Origin: CAG-390 sp045644325
GTDB lineage: Bacteria; Bacillota; Clostridia; Oscillospirales; CAG-272
Assembly: GCA_045644325.1 (NCBI GenBank)
Contig: JAZRGT010000010.1
Span: 114,532 to 178,531 of the forward strand
DNA: 64,000 bases
Direction: 5' to 3'
This document shows positions 26,439 to 34,727 of the stretch, in pieces. The position numbers were made by a program, and so were the translations under genes. Below the pieces are notes generated by a model, which saw nothing but the letters and a program-made list of their open reading frames with translations, was not told where the DNA came from and did not search any database. How positions within the stretch are numbered: the stretch's first letter is position 1; every line of letters starts with the position of its first letter.

Positions 26439-27218
26439 TTATTTATAATTAACTCTGCCGAGGATTATCTCATTGGACAAAGTGTTCTTATCTTTTGTAA
26501 ACAGCGCAAGGAACTCTACGTTTCCGTCCCCGCCTTCGATGGGCGATCTTATCAAGCCGCGGAGGTACAATCCGTTTTCTTCCGCAACCGCGACAACCCT
26601 CCGTACCGCGCTCAAACGGTGCTCGGGCTTCCTTACAATTCCGCCCTTGCCAAGTGCTTCTCTTCCGCACTCAAACTGAGGCTTTATCAGGGTTACGACC
26701 TCTCCGCATTCATTCAAAAGCATTTGAAAGCGCGGGAGGATGAGAGTCTGCGAAATAAAGGAGACGTCCATAACTATAATATCAGCATAACTGCCTACGC
26801 TGTCGAAATTAAGAAATCTCGCATTCATTCCTTCGAGCGAAACTACCCGTTCATCTGCCCTCAGCTCCTTGGCAAGCTGATCTCTGCCCGAGTCGATCGC
26901 GTAAACGCGCTCAGCGCCGCGTTTAAGCAAGCAATCGGTAAAGCCACCGGTGGAGGCACCGACGTCAAAGCAGACCTTGCCCGAAGGATCGATAGCGAAG
27001 GCATCCAAAGCCGCTTCGAGCTTTAAACCGCCGCGTCCGACGTAAGCGATCGTATTTTCGCAAGATACGGAATGCTCAAGAGTTTCATCAATCTTTTCGC
27101 TCGGCTTTTTTACAGGCTTGCCGTCGATCACTACCAAGCCGGCTTCAATCGACTTTTGTGCAGATTCGCGACTTTTGGAATATCCCTCTGAAACGAGGTA
27201 AACATCAACTCTTATCAT
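26439..27218 (-). CDS. tlyA: TlyA family 23S/16S rRNA (cytidine-2'-O)-methyltransferase
   Basis: A 259-residue protein with an N-terminal S4 RNA-binding domain (residues 1-60, VDVYLVSEGYSKSRESAQKS) and an FtsJ-like methyltransferase domain (DVGASTGGFTDCLLKRGA, KPQFE). TlyA methylates 2'-OH of cytidines in rRNA in mycobacteria; the Firmicute homologs (YqxC) are less studied. It overlaps ispA by 4 bases. In related genomes dxs separates ispA and tlyA, and it is missing from that point here. Confidence 0.94.
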   Translation of the reverse strand: MIRVDVYLVSEGYSKSRESAQKSIEAGLVVIDGKPVKKPSEKIDETLEHSVSCENTIAYVGRGGLKLEAALDAFAIDPSGKVCFDVGASTGGFTDCLLKRGAERVYAIDSGRDQLAKELRADERVVSLEGMNARFLNFDSVGSYADIIVMDVSFISQTLILPRFQMLLNECGEVVTLIKPQFECGREALGKGGIVRKPEHRLSAVRRVVAVAEENGLYLRGLIRSPIEGGDGNVEFLALFTKDKNTLSNEIILGRVNYK

Positions 27219-28108
27219 TTGTCGCGCGTCAATAAGTAGTCTGCAAGCTCGCAGAGGATATTGCTATCGTCAAATACAGAGAGCTCCGACTTTGCCTTTT
27301 CCGTAAGCTCGCGAGCGTATTCGCGCGCTCTTTCGACTGTCATAAAGGTGAGGAACGTCGTCTTGTTTCTGTCCTTATCAACACCTACGTTTTTACCGAG
27401 CAGCTCGAGGGAGGAGGTGGCGTCGAGTATATCGTCAACGATCTGAAAAGCAAGACCGATGGCTCTTGCATATTCTACTGCGGCGTTGTATCGGGAATCT
27501 CTTTCATCCAATCCGGCAGCGGTGCAACCGAGCTTTGCCGCCGCGATGATGAGCGCGCCCGTTTTCTTGCTGTGAAGCTTGAGCAGAGTATCAAAATCAA
27601 GCTCCTCCTTTTCGCCGCGAAGATCAATAATCTGACCGCCGATCATGCCTTCACTGCAGGTCGCTTCAGCCAAAATTCCAACGGCACCCAAAGCAAGGTG
27701 CGGAGGTATTTTACCGTTTTCAGCAATCGTCAAAAAAGATCTGATAACGAGCGAATCACCCGCAAGAAGTGCGGTAGCCTCGCCGAAAACCTTATGAGAG
27801 GTGGGTTTTCCGCGGCGCATATCATCATTATCCATACACGGAAGATCATCGTGGATAAGCGAAAACGTATGCATCATTTCGATCGCCGCCGCAAGAGGCA
27901 TCGATGCTTCGGTCGAGCCGCCGCAAATGCGGCAAAACTCATTGACGAGGAAGGCTCTTATTCTTTTTCCGCCCGCAGTAAGGCTGTATAATTCGGCATT
28001 CCGTACCTCTTCGGTATCGGTATCAGAAAACGCGCTGTAAATGACATCAACTGCGCGGTCTACGGCGCGGGAATTTTCCGCAAGCGCCGCGGCTAATTCT
28101 TTATTCAT
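27215..28108 (-). CDS. ispA: (2E,6E)-farnesyl diphosphate synthase (polyprenyl synthetase)
   Basis: A 297-residue trans-prenyltransferase. First Asp-rich motif DDLPCMDNDD (with the two-residue insertion typical of bacterial FPP synthases), GGKRIRAF upstream, and second Asp-rich motif VDDILD. It condenses IPP with DMAPP/GPP to make farnesyl diphosphate for undecaprenyl and other prenyl products. The ATG overlaps the xseB stop by one base. Confidence 0.95.
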   Translation of the reverse strand: MNKELAAALAENSRAVDRAVDVIYSAFSDTDTEEVRNAELYSLTAGGKRIRAFLVNEFCRICGGSTEASMPLAAAIEMMHTFSLIHDDLPCMDNDDMRRGKPTSHKVFGEATALLAGDSLVIRSFLTIAENGKIPPHLALGAVGILAEATCSEGMIGGQIIDLRGEKEELDFDTLLKLHSKKTGALIIAAAKLGCTAAGLDERDSRYNAAVEYARAIGLAFQIVDDILDATSSLELLGKNVGVDKDRNKTTFLTFMTVERAREYARELTEKAKSELSVFDDSNILCELADYLLTRDK

Positions 28109-28305
28109 TACGCTTCCTCTCCGTTGGCGACGATAAGCTTCTGCTTCGCCTTTGAAAGCAATTCATTTGCTTCACGCACAAGAGCAACACCTTCTTCGTA
28201 AAGCTTCATGGAATCGTTAAGCGAGGTCTTTCCGCCTTCAAGTATTCTTACTATTTCCTCAAGGCGAACCATCGCCTCTTCAAAAGAGAAATCTTTTTTA
28301 CTCAT
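28108..28305 (-). CDS. xseB: exodeoxyribonuclease VII small subunit
   Basis: A 65-residue helical protein with the XseB signature SFEEAMVRLEEIVRILEGGKTSLNDSM (given in part) and a second helix EGVALVREANELLSKAKQKL. It binds XseA to form the single-strand exonuclease. It overlaps xseA by 8 bases and ispA by one. Confidence 0.95.
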   Translation of the reverse strand: MSKKDFSFEEAMVRLEEIVRILEGGKTSLNDSMKLYEEGVALVREANELLSKAKQKLIVANGEEA

Positions 28306-29524
28306 TTGTTATATTCTCACTAAATTTATTTACCCCCGTAACGGCGGCGTAGATTTCGCCGTCTTCAAAGCGGACCGATACGGTGTCTCCCACATTCAAT
28401 TCAGAAACGGAAGACGCAACAGCTCCGTCCTTTTGAACTATGGAATAACCGCGCGAAAGCACTGCGAGGGGATTTAAGGCATTTATCTTTGCCAAGTTTT
28501 TACCGAAGGCGGATTCTTTTTCGGTAATCGCACCACGGTAAAGTGAATCAAGCCTTTGACTCAAATATGCGAGCTCATCTTCTCTGATCTCAACATTAGC
28601 GATAGGGTTTGTCAGAACCTTGGAGCGTGATAGCGAGCCGAGGAGCTTTTCTTTGTTCACGATATCCTTTGCGACTATACCCCGCACCGTTGTAAGAAGC
28701 GAGCTGAGCTTCAGCGAATAATCGCTCATATTCGGGACTACGAGTTCTGCCGCGGCAGAAGGTGTGGGTGCGCGAAGGTCTGCAACGTAATCGGATATCG
28801 AAACGTCGGTTTCGTGACCTACTGCAGACACTACGGGAATCTCCGACGCAAATATCGTTCGCGCAAGCATTTCCGAATTGAAAGCGTCGAGATCCTCTCC
28901 CGAGCCTCCTCCTCTGCCGATGATTATAACGTCTACGTTATTTTTTCGATTGAAATAATCTATTCCATCGCAAAGACTCATCGGTGCCGATCCCCCTTGA
29001 ACAAGAGCGGGATACAGTTCAAGCTCGGCTATCGGCCATCTTCTTCCGAGAATATTGACCATATCGCGGATCGCTGCGCCTGTGGGCGAGGTTACGATTC
29101 CTATGCGCCTTGGGAACGCGGGAATAGGCTTCTTTTTATCTTTATCAAACAAGCCCTCTTCAAGAAGCTTAGTTTTAAGCATCTCGAAGGAAGCAAATTT
29201 GTCACCGATACCAATCGGCGACATAAAGCCCGCGTATAGCTGATATGCGCCGTCACGAGGAAATACGGATACTCTTCCCCACACGCTAACGGTCATTCCG
29301 TTTTGAGGCTCAAAGCGTAATCTCGATGCATCTCGCGCGAACATAACGCACTTGATGAGAGATCTTTCGTCCTTGAGAGTGAAATAGAGATGCCCCGTTG
29401 CGTAATGATTCTTGAAATTAGAAATCTCACCGCAAACGGCGACCGCCTGAAGCACCTCGTCGGAGTCTATAAGCGACTTTACGTATTCGTTCAGTTGTGT
29501 TACCGAAAAAGCGTCATTCATCAT
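28298..29524 (-). CDS. xseA: exodeoxyribonuclease VII large subunit
   Basis: A 408-residue XseA. N-terminal OB fold (about 1-100), the catalytic domain with PRRIGIVTSPTGAAIRDM, the DVIIIGRGGGSGEDLDAFN core and VSAVGHETDVSISDYVADLRAPTPSAAAE; then a coiled-coil arm that holds XseB. It degrades single-stranded DNA from either end in repair. It overlaps the upstream TsaD-like gene by 11 bases and xseB by 8. Confidence 0.96.
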   Translation of the reverse strand: MMNDAFSVTQLNEYVKSLIDSDEVLQAVAVCGEISNFKNHYATGHLYFTLKDERSLIKCVMFARDASRLRFEPQNGMTVSVWGRVSVFPRDGAYQLYAGFMSPIGIGDKFASFEMLKTKLLEEGLFDKDKKKPIPAFPRRIGIVTSPTGAAIRDMVNILGRRWPIAELELYPALVQGGSAPMSLCDGIDYFNRKNNVDVIIIGRGGGSGEDLDAFNSEMLARTIFASEIPVVSAVGHETDVSISDYVADLRAPTPSAAAELVVPNMSDYSLKLSSLLTTVRGIVAKDIVNKEKLLGSLSRSKVLTNPIANVEIREDELAYLSQRLDSLYRGAITEKESAFGKNLAKINALNPLAVLSRGYSIVQKDGAVASSVSELNVGDTVSVRFEDGEIYAAVTGVNKFSENITNE

Positions 29525-30491
29525 TTCGGTTGCCTGTTTCGTTCATATATTTCTTTCTGCAGATCAACGCCACGCCGACAGCGTTATCCGCGGAGTACTG
29601 CGGTTCTGTAAAGTAGACGTTACCGAGCTTTGAGAGATGAGCTTTGATAATTGAATTACTCATTACGCCGCCCGCCCAAACGATCGGGAGATCTCCGTGT
29701 GCCGCACGCGCATTTTCCGCAAGCTTGGTAAGCGTTTTGGCGATGAAGGTAAAGGTATAGAGGCATACCGCCTCAGCGGCAGCACCCGAATTTATCATGC
29801 GGACGGAATTGTTTTCAAGTCCCGAGAGATTGCAAAGGTTGTCCTTGACGGAGATCTTTGCGTTCAACTTCTCGCCCGAATAATTCAAAGCAAGCTTTTC
29901 CATTTCGGGTCCGCAGGGGAATTTCAAGCCGAGCGCAACGCCTATACGGTCGATAGCCTGACCCGCGTTAAGGTCGGCGGTACCGCCGAGCAGTTCTATG
30001 CGGAAGCCCTCGTTTTCACGTTCAACGAGAACGCATTCGGTCGTTCCGCCGGAAACGTGGAAGGCAATAAATCTTCCGTACTTTTCAAGCAAGCGAGCCT
30101 CCTCTGCGCCCGAAGTGGCATAAGCCGCCATAATATGACCTTGCTGATGCGAGGTGCGGTAGAGTGGAGCATCAACGCCCACCGCCAGCATTTCAGCCGC
30201 AGATATTCCCGAAAGGAAGCAGGGCATATACGAGCCCTCCTCGTCTCTCGGCTGTGTTGAGACCGCTACCGCCACAATCTTATCGTCGGTTCCCTCGAGA
30301 ACTCTCCGAAGGTCAGCAGTTGCCGCGGGAAGATTTTTAATATGAGCAAAAACGGCATCGGACTGTCTGAGTCCTCTTTCTCCCTGCTTGACCGGCAGAG
30401 GATATTTGATATTTGCAAGTATCCTGCCGCGCTCGTCACACAAAGCAAGCGAAGTTGTGTAATTGCTCGTATCGATTCCGCAGAAAAGCAT
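29514..30491 (-). CDS. TsaD/Kae1-like ASKHA-fold paralog
   Basis: A 325-residue protein of the TsaD/Kae1 fold. It has an N-terminal CGIDTSNYTTSLAL phosphate-binding loop, a metal motif HQQGH (His115, His119) in place of HxEGH, VSGGTT (for VSGGHT), DLNAGQAIDRIG (for DxAxGEAxDK) and a C-terminal AGGVMSN with ADN (Asp302). Metal ligands are kept, but the surrounding motifs are diverged, and it is shorter than TsaD. It is therefore best called a paralog rather than the tRNA threonylcarbamoyl transferase; genuine tsaD is probably elsewhere. Similar genes sit beside nusB and xseA in other Clostridia. Function unknown. Confidence 0.8.
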   Translation of the reverse strand: MLFCGIDTSNYTTSLALCDERGRILANIKYPLPVKQGERGLRQSDAVFAHIKNLPAATADLRRVLEGTDDKIVAVAVSTQPRDEEGSYMPCFLSGISAAEMLAVGVDAPLYRTSHQQGHIMAAYATSGAEEARLLEKYGRFIAFHVSGGTTECVLVERENEGFRIELLGGTADLNAGQAIDRIGVALGLKFPCGPEMEKLALNYSGEKLNAKISVKDNLCNLSGLENNSVRMINSGAAAEAVCLYTFTFIAKTLTKLAENARAAHGDLPIVWAGGVMSNSIIKAHLSKLGNVYFTEPQYSADNAVGVALICRKKYMNETGNRNDE

Positions 30492-30907
30492 TAATTATTG
30501 CCTCCGGCGTTCTTTTCCTTGAGCACTGCGTTAAGAACACCGTTTACAAAAGGACGGACGGTTTCGCTGTCGTCATACTTCTTTATAAGCTCGATAGCTT
30601 CGTTGATGGAAACTGTATCGGGAATATCCTCACAGAAATACATTTCGAAAATCGCAAGTCTGATTGCAGCCTTGGAAACGGGAGAAATTCTCGTCTTCTT
30701 CCATCCGTTTGAATACTTTTCCATAAGACCGTCGATAAACTCAAGGTTTTCGCAAACGCCGAAATAGATACGCTTGCCAAAATCGTTGATCTCGGTCTCG
30801 CGCATTTCGCACGCCCTCTCAAGAATAGTTTCGGGCGCATCTTCGCTTCTGAATCCCATTTCGAAAAGTAATTCGAGCGCCACCTCGCGCGCTTCTCTTC
30901 TTGTCAT
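30491..30907 (-). CDS. nusB: transcription antitermination protein NusB
   Basis: A 138-residue all-helical NusB: MTRREAREVALELLFEM at the N terminus and ISPVSKAAIRLAIFEMYF plus VSINEAIELIKKYD further on. It binds boxA RNA with S10 in antitermination of rRNA operons. It is the first gene of the long minus-strand run, one base overlapping the TsaD-like gene, with a clear promoter upstream. Confidence 0.95.
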   Translation of the reverse strand: MTRREAREVALELLFEMGFRSEDAPETILERACEMRETEINDFGKRIYFGVCENLEFIDGLMEKYSNGWKKTRISPVSKAAIRLAIFEMYFCEDIPDTVSINEAIELIKKYDDSETVRPFVNGVLNAVLKEKNAGGNN

Positions 30908-30966
30908 TTTTGATCCTCCAAAGGTGTGAATATTTGCATTTGGGCAAATTAATCCATAATATATAT

Positions 30967-30995
30967 ATTATAACTCAAAAATATTAAATAGTCAA
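30967..30995 (-). promoter_or_regulatory. promoter of the nusB operon
   Basis: Minus strand TTGACT (30995-30990), 17-base spacer, TATAAT (30972-30967). Sixty bases before nusB. The rest of the 245-base gap 30908-31152 is AT-rich; apart from this promoter and the one for the membrane protein gene, nothing else was seen. Confidence 0.82.
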
Positions 30996-31087
30996 CATTT
31001 TGAGTGAATAAAATTTGAAATATTCACAAAAATATTCATCAAATGCATAAATATTGCGACTTTTTGAAAAAGATTTCATAAATTTAC

Positions 31088-31116
31088 TTGCATTTGTAAT
31101 AATTTCGTGGTATTAT
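31088..31116 (+). promoter_or_regulatory. promoter of the four-helix membrane protein gene
   Basis: TTGCAT (31088-31093), 17-base spacer ending TGG, TATTAT (31111-31116), followed by an ATG at 31153 behind AAGGAA. Confidence 0.6.
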
Positions 31117-31152
31117 TATAGCATCAGCACAATTATGTCAAAGGAACGTATT

Positions 31153-31587
31153 ATGAAAAAATTTTGCAAGAGCGCATCGGTCAGATCGGCAATTTATTTT
31201 ACATTTACCACGATAATATTCAGCCTGCTCGTTATGTTCGGAAATGCGGACGCGGAGCTGATTTCTCTTGATCCCAAAAGGGTTCTTTGTATTTATCCTT
31301 TCTGCTTGCTTTTTGCTGTGGCAAATACACTCGTGACCTATAAAAACATCGACGGCGCGCTTCGTTGGATACTCCACGCAACGATTACGGTTTGCGGTGC
31401 GTTTATGTTTCTGATTCTTCCCGCCGAGCTTGGAAGCGGATCGGGAAATTTCATGGGATTCGCCTTGATAGCGTTCATTTACATCGTAGGCGTATTAATA
31501 TATGCATTGATCAGCAAGCGCATAAAATCCGCTATTGTTGAGGATCGCATTTTGTCCGAAAAAACAAATAAGAAGAACAAAAGATAA
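31153..31587 (+). CDS. small membrane protein with four predicted helices
   Basis: A 144-residue protein I do not recognise. Four hydrophobic segments (about residues 10-30, 45-63, 68-90, 98-120) and a basic C-terminal tail (EKTNKKNKR) indicate an inner-membrane protein with the tail in the cytoplasm. The start at 31153 was chosen because AAGGAA lies seven bases before it; the ATG six codons upstream has no ribosome binding site. It is a single-gene unit with its own promoter and a bidirectional terminator. Confidence 0.75.
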   Translation: MKKFCKSASVRSAIYFTFTTIIFSLLVMFGNADAELISLDPKRVLCIYPFCLLFAVANTLVTYKNIDGALRWILHATITVCGAFMFLILPAELGSGSGNFMGFALIAFIYIVGVLIYALISKRIKSAIVEDRILSEKTNKKNKR

Positions 31588-31593
31588 AGATAA

Positions 31594-31630
31594 ACGAGAA
31601 GCATCGCAATGACGCTTCTCGTTATGTTTT
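31594..31630. terminator. bidirectional terminator
   Basis: ACGAGAAGC (31594-31602) pairs with GCTTCTCGT (31614-31622), followed by T-rich sequence on the plus strand and TTTATCTTT on the minus strand; it serves the membrane protein gene and the convergent EEP lipoprotein gene. Confidence 0.8.
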
Positions 31631-33024
31631 TATTTTGTAATATTAAAGTCAACAAATACCGGGCAATGGTCGGAAGCCTTCCATACGTCGTCGCCGCGGA
31701 CTATTCCGTGAGCAACGAAATCAACACCGTTGATGCCGAAGACATGGTCGATGCTGAGACCGTCGCCGGGTACGTTTCCGTAGCTGTAGCTGGTCTTATA
31801 ACCCGTCATACGCTCGATTCTTGCGGTAAGCTCCGCATCGGTAAAGCCATCTGCAGTCAGATTCTTGTAGGGTTGGGAGGAGCTGTTGAAGTTATTGTCA
31901 CCCGATACCATTATCGGAATATTTCCGAATTCGGCAACGATCGCCTGCTTGACCTCAAGAACCTGAACGACGTTATCGAGCTTCCAGGTAGTTGCCTGCT
32001 CGGTAAGCTGAGCGGAGGTGAAGTTTTCAAAGCCCTTGTAGCTATTGGAGCAAACAGCACCGTGGTAATTGATCAACGCAAATTTAGCGCCGTCATTATC
32101 CTCAAACACCGCCCAGCTGAGCGATTTTGTATTGGTACCCGTATATCTTCCGCGAAGCCATACGACATCCGATTTTATGAGCTTGAACAGCTGAGTGTTA
32201 TACATAATAGGCGTGTAGTTGACGGTAGACGAATTATTGTGCTTTTTATTGGCAAATGCATAAAAATCAGGAAGATTATTGAGCACCTTGGAATGCACCT
32301 CGCTGTTGCATTCCTGCAGGCCTATGATATCAGGGAGGTATCTTGTGATAATATCAATACATTCCGCCTCGCCCTTCTTATCTGCGCTGACCATACAGCC
32401 AAGATTCCAGGTCATAATTCTGTATTTAGCCTCGGAGTTTACAGCGATCTTGCGAAGACTTGATTCGCCCTTGATCTCGATATCAAGACCGATCTCGAGC
32501 TTGTCGATGCCTCCGCTCGGTAAATAAGTTTCGATAAAGAGCGCAACCGCTGCGGCAGTAGCATATTCGTCAAAGCCGAGAATTATAAGCTTATCTCCGA
32601 CAAATTTGATAACGAACTCATCCTTATTCAAGGTTGCATATACGTCGTGAGACTCCTTACGGTTGGTAATTCCGACCAGGATTTCCTTGCCTTCGATCTC
32701 AAAAACGTCATCCCTTTTCTGCCCCTTGACAAAATCCTCCGTTATCATAGTGTTCCAATCACCTGAGGAGCGCTCTCTCAAAGCGGCAACAATATCCTTG
32801 ACCGAATCTATCGCAACGGTTCCTGCGTAGGTACCGCGAATGAGAGTATAGTGGATTGCGTCCTTATCAAAGAGAACAGCTGTTGTAGGAGCGGGCTCGG
32901 TCTCAGGGATAGTTTCAACCAAAGCCTCGGTCGATTCAGCGGGATCTTCGGTTTCACAACCGCTCAAGACAACGGCACCCAAGGTCATAGTAAGTACGAG
33001 AATAAATAATATAATTTTTTTCAT
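31630..33024 (-). CDS. lipoprotein with endonuclease/exonuclease/phosphatase (EEP) domain
   Basis: A 464-residue secreted lipoprotein: signal peptide with lipobox LSGC (Cys23), a Glu/Pro/Thr linker (24-50), an alpha/beta region (55-185, with EFVIKFVGDKLIILG) resembling the N-terminal accessory domain of GH67/GH20-type enzymes, then an EEP domain from residue 200: MTWNLG (Asn207), LQE (Glu238), VSGDNNFN, SIDHVF and a terminal SDHCPV. These are the metal and catalytic residues of the DNase I/sphingomyelinase/inositol phosphatase fold, so activity is likely; whether the target is nucleic acid or phospholipid headgroup is open. The ATG follows GAGGTG. Third gene behind an XRE regulator. Confidence 0.85.
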   Translation of the reverse strand: MKKIILFILVLTMTLGAVVLSGCETEDPAESTEALVETIPETEPAPTTAVLFDKDAIHYTLIRGTYAGTVAIDSVKDIVAALRERSSGDWNTMITEDFVKGQKRDDVFEIEGKEILVGITNRKESHDVYATLNKDEFVIKFVGDKLIILGFDEYATAAAVALFIETYLPSGGIDKLEIGLDIEIKGESSLRKIAVNSEAKYRIMTWNLGCMVSADKKGEAECIDIITRYLPDIIGLQECNSEVHSKVLNNLPDFYAFANKKHNNSSTVNYTPIMYNTQLFKLIKSDVVWLRGRYTGTNTKSLSWAVFEDNDGAKFALINYHGAVCSNSYKGFENFTSAQLTEQATTWKLDNVVQVLEVKQAIVAEFGNIPIMVSGDNNFNSSSQPYKNLTADGFTDAELTARIERMTGYKTSYSYGNVPGDGLSIDHVFGINGVDFVAHGIVRGDDVWKASDHCPVFVDFNITK

Positions 33025-33040
33025 ATGTTTCACCTCATTT

Positions 33041-33673
33041 TTAGTTTTCATCCGAACAAATTTTGCAAGCTCGTTCTTTTCCGCTTGCTTGCGCTTCTGC
33101 CTCCGTACCGTTCATAACATTATCGGCGGAAGACTTCGAAAGACTTGAGCATTTTGAACTAACGTGCCAGACGCTTCCGTTCTTTACCCAATACACTATA
33201 AGATTTCCGTTTGTATCGTATTCCTTGGTGTATCTTTCTTGAGTTGTGACTTCGGTGCTCACAGCTGTCGTATCTGTAGCCGAAATAGATTCTGCTTCAA
33301 GCTCAAAGTCTTTGGCACATATCTTACACCCGCGTTCTTTACCCGCTCTAAGCGCGGCGGCAATATCTCCCGATCGCAAATTTTGCGGCTCGGCTTTCGA
33401 TATACTTCCGCAATTCAAGCTAATATGCCATACCGAACCGTTTTCAAGCCAATACAGCATCAGGCTGCCGTCCTCGGCGGTTTCCGAAGGATATTTCTCG
33501 GTTGCGGGCATTGAAATTGCTTCAAAAATTGACTCAATCATTTCGGGGGTCAAAACCTCTCCCGATGAATAATCGGTTTCTTCTCCTAAAAATCTTTCAA
33601 CGCATCCCGAAAGCAATAAAACCGTCAAAAAAGCAAGACAAACGCAGAAAACTATTTTAAACTTATTATACAT
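33041..33673 (-). CDS. lipoprotein with two WH-C...CxxC repeat modules
   Basis: A 210-residue lipoprotein (signal peptide, lipobox LSGC with Cys24). It contains two copies of a module of about 47 residues: W82-H83, C88, C116, C119 and W169-H170, C175, C203, C206. Each reads NGSVWHxS...C.SxSK followed about 25 residues later by GKERxCKIC. One His and three Cys per module suggest a small zinc site, similar to the YHxxxC...CxxC tail domain found on some secreted nucleases and MBL hydrolases. A Ser/Thr/Glu-rich linker joins the two. It lies 3 bases after the XRE gene and 16 before the EEP gene. Function unknown. Confidence 0.75.
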   Translation of the reverse strand: MYNKFKIVFCVCLAFLTVLLLSGCVERFLGEETDYSSGEVLTPEMIESIFEAISMPATEKYPSETAEDGSLMLYWLENGSVWHISLNCGSISKAEPQNLRSGDIAAALRAGKERGCKICAKDFELEAESISATDTTAVSTEVTTQERYTKEYDTNGNLIVYWVKNGSVWHVSSKCSSLSKSSADNVMNGTEAEAQASGKERACKICSDEN

Positions 33674-33676
33674 CGC

Positions 33677-34552
33677 TTATCCAAGGAATTTTTCAAACAT
33701 ACCCGTCCGGTCTGCCGAATATTCGTATGCTCCTCTGTAATCCGAAAGCTCGCGGCAACATATCTCAAGGTCGGTAAAAATAAAATACAGCACGGGCTCG
33801 GGGATGTTATTATCAGAAGTCAAAAGCTTTTTAAGCAAATGATAGGCTTCTGAGAAACGACCGAGCTTCATCTTGATCTTAGCATTCAGATGGTCTTTGT
33901 AAGCAACGGAATCTTCATCGTCCGAAAGAAGGAAATCCCATTGAGCATTATCTCCGTCGTTTATTTTAGTCAGCAGCAGAAAGTATCGGCAAAAAGCATC
34001 AGACAAGGAATGCGCGGAAGGCGCGTTTGACGTTTCGATATCGGCTACCAACGAAGTGGAAACAGATGCAATGCATAAGAGATAAGTATCGCTTTCGCCT
34101 ATAAGATTTGCGATGGGATAGATAACGTCCTCACATTCGCGCTTAAAGCTGTCAAAAAGCTCTGCCGCTTCCCTGAGCTTACCTGCGTTGAAACAGTCTT
34201 TTGCCTGATTGTAGAGGCAAAGCGCGGAAACGTATTTTATCTCATCGTCCGAGCCGTCAAGTTTATCGCAAAGATCACGGCATATTTCCCAATCCCCCGC
34301 AGAATATGCACTCTTGATATCGGGCATTCCCGCTTTTTTTCTGTAATGAAATTCTTCACTTTCATCTGCAAGCAGATAACCCGCAGGAACGCCCAATCTT
34401 TCAGCTATATAAATAAGCGTGGGGATGGAAGGCAGAGCAAACCCGTTTTCGATGCGGCTGAGCATATTTCTAGTTATAAACTCACCCGCGAGCTCCTGCT
34501 GTGTCATCATCTTTGCACAGCGAATATCTTTAATTTTTTCACCTATATTCAT
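33677..34552 (-). CDS. XRE-family regulator with TPR-like C-terminal region
   Basis: A 291-residue protein. Residues 1-60 form a Cro/CI-type HTH (MNIGEKIKDIRCAKMMTQQE start, TRNMLSRIENG recognition region). The rest is helical and resembles the tetratricopeptide-type repeats of Rgg/PlcR-like peptide-responsive regulators. The ATG at 34552 gives the standard family start; an upstream TTG was rejected, though the ribosome binding site here is weak. It precedes two lipoprotein genes by 3 bases and is likely their regulator (inference). A peptide signal is possible but no pheromone gene was seen. Confidence 0.82.
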   Translation of the reverse strand: MNIGEKIKDIRCAKMMTQQELAGEFITRNMLSRIENGFALPSIPTLIYIAERLGVPAGYLLADESEEFHYRKKAGMPDIKSAYSAGDWEICRDLCDKLDGSDDEIKYVSALCLYNQAKDCFNAGKLREAAELFDSFKRECEDVIYPIANLIGESDTYLLCIASVSTSLVADIETSNAPSAHSLSDAFCRYFLLLTKINDGDNAQWDFLLSDDEDSVAYKDHLNAKIKMKLGRFSEAYHLLKKLLTSDNNIPEPVLYFIFTDLEICCRELSDYRGAYEYSADRTGMFEKFLG

Positions 34553-34597
34553 TTTACATAACCGTACCAAAGACTCTTTTTCTTTTATTCTGCAAAT

Positions 34598-34626
34598 ATT
34601 TTATCATATTTTAAGCGTCAATGCAA
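34598..34626 (-). promoter_or_regulatory. promoter of the XRE-lipoprotein-EEP unit
   Basis: Minus strand TTGCAT (34626-34621), 17-base spacer ending in TGA, TAAAAT (34603-34598). Confidence 0.7.
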
Positions 34627-34665
34627 CATTTTTTGATAAAAAATCAATTTTTTCTTAATTTTCTC

Positions 34666-34694
34666 TTTACCTTAAGCGAATTATGTAGTATAAT
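34666..34694 (+). promoter_or_regulatory. promoter of xpt
   Basis: TTTACC (34666-34671), 17-base spacer, TATAAT (34689-34694). The leader is under 35 bases, too short for a purine riboswitch. Confidence 0.75.
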
Positions 34695-34727
34695 TATTAT
34701 ATAATTTTCATCGAGAGGTTCGCAACT

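Noticed and set aside
34632..34652. Small hairpin with T tract before xpt as terminator
   Set aside because: Stem of five A/T-rich pairs is too weak, and no gene upstream on that strand needs it.
34695..34727. Purine riboswitch before xpt
   Set aside because: The leader after the -10 box is only about 30 bases, too short for the aptamer.
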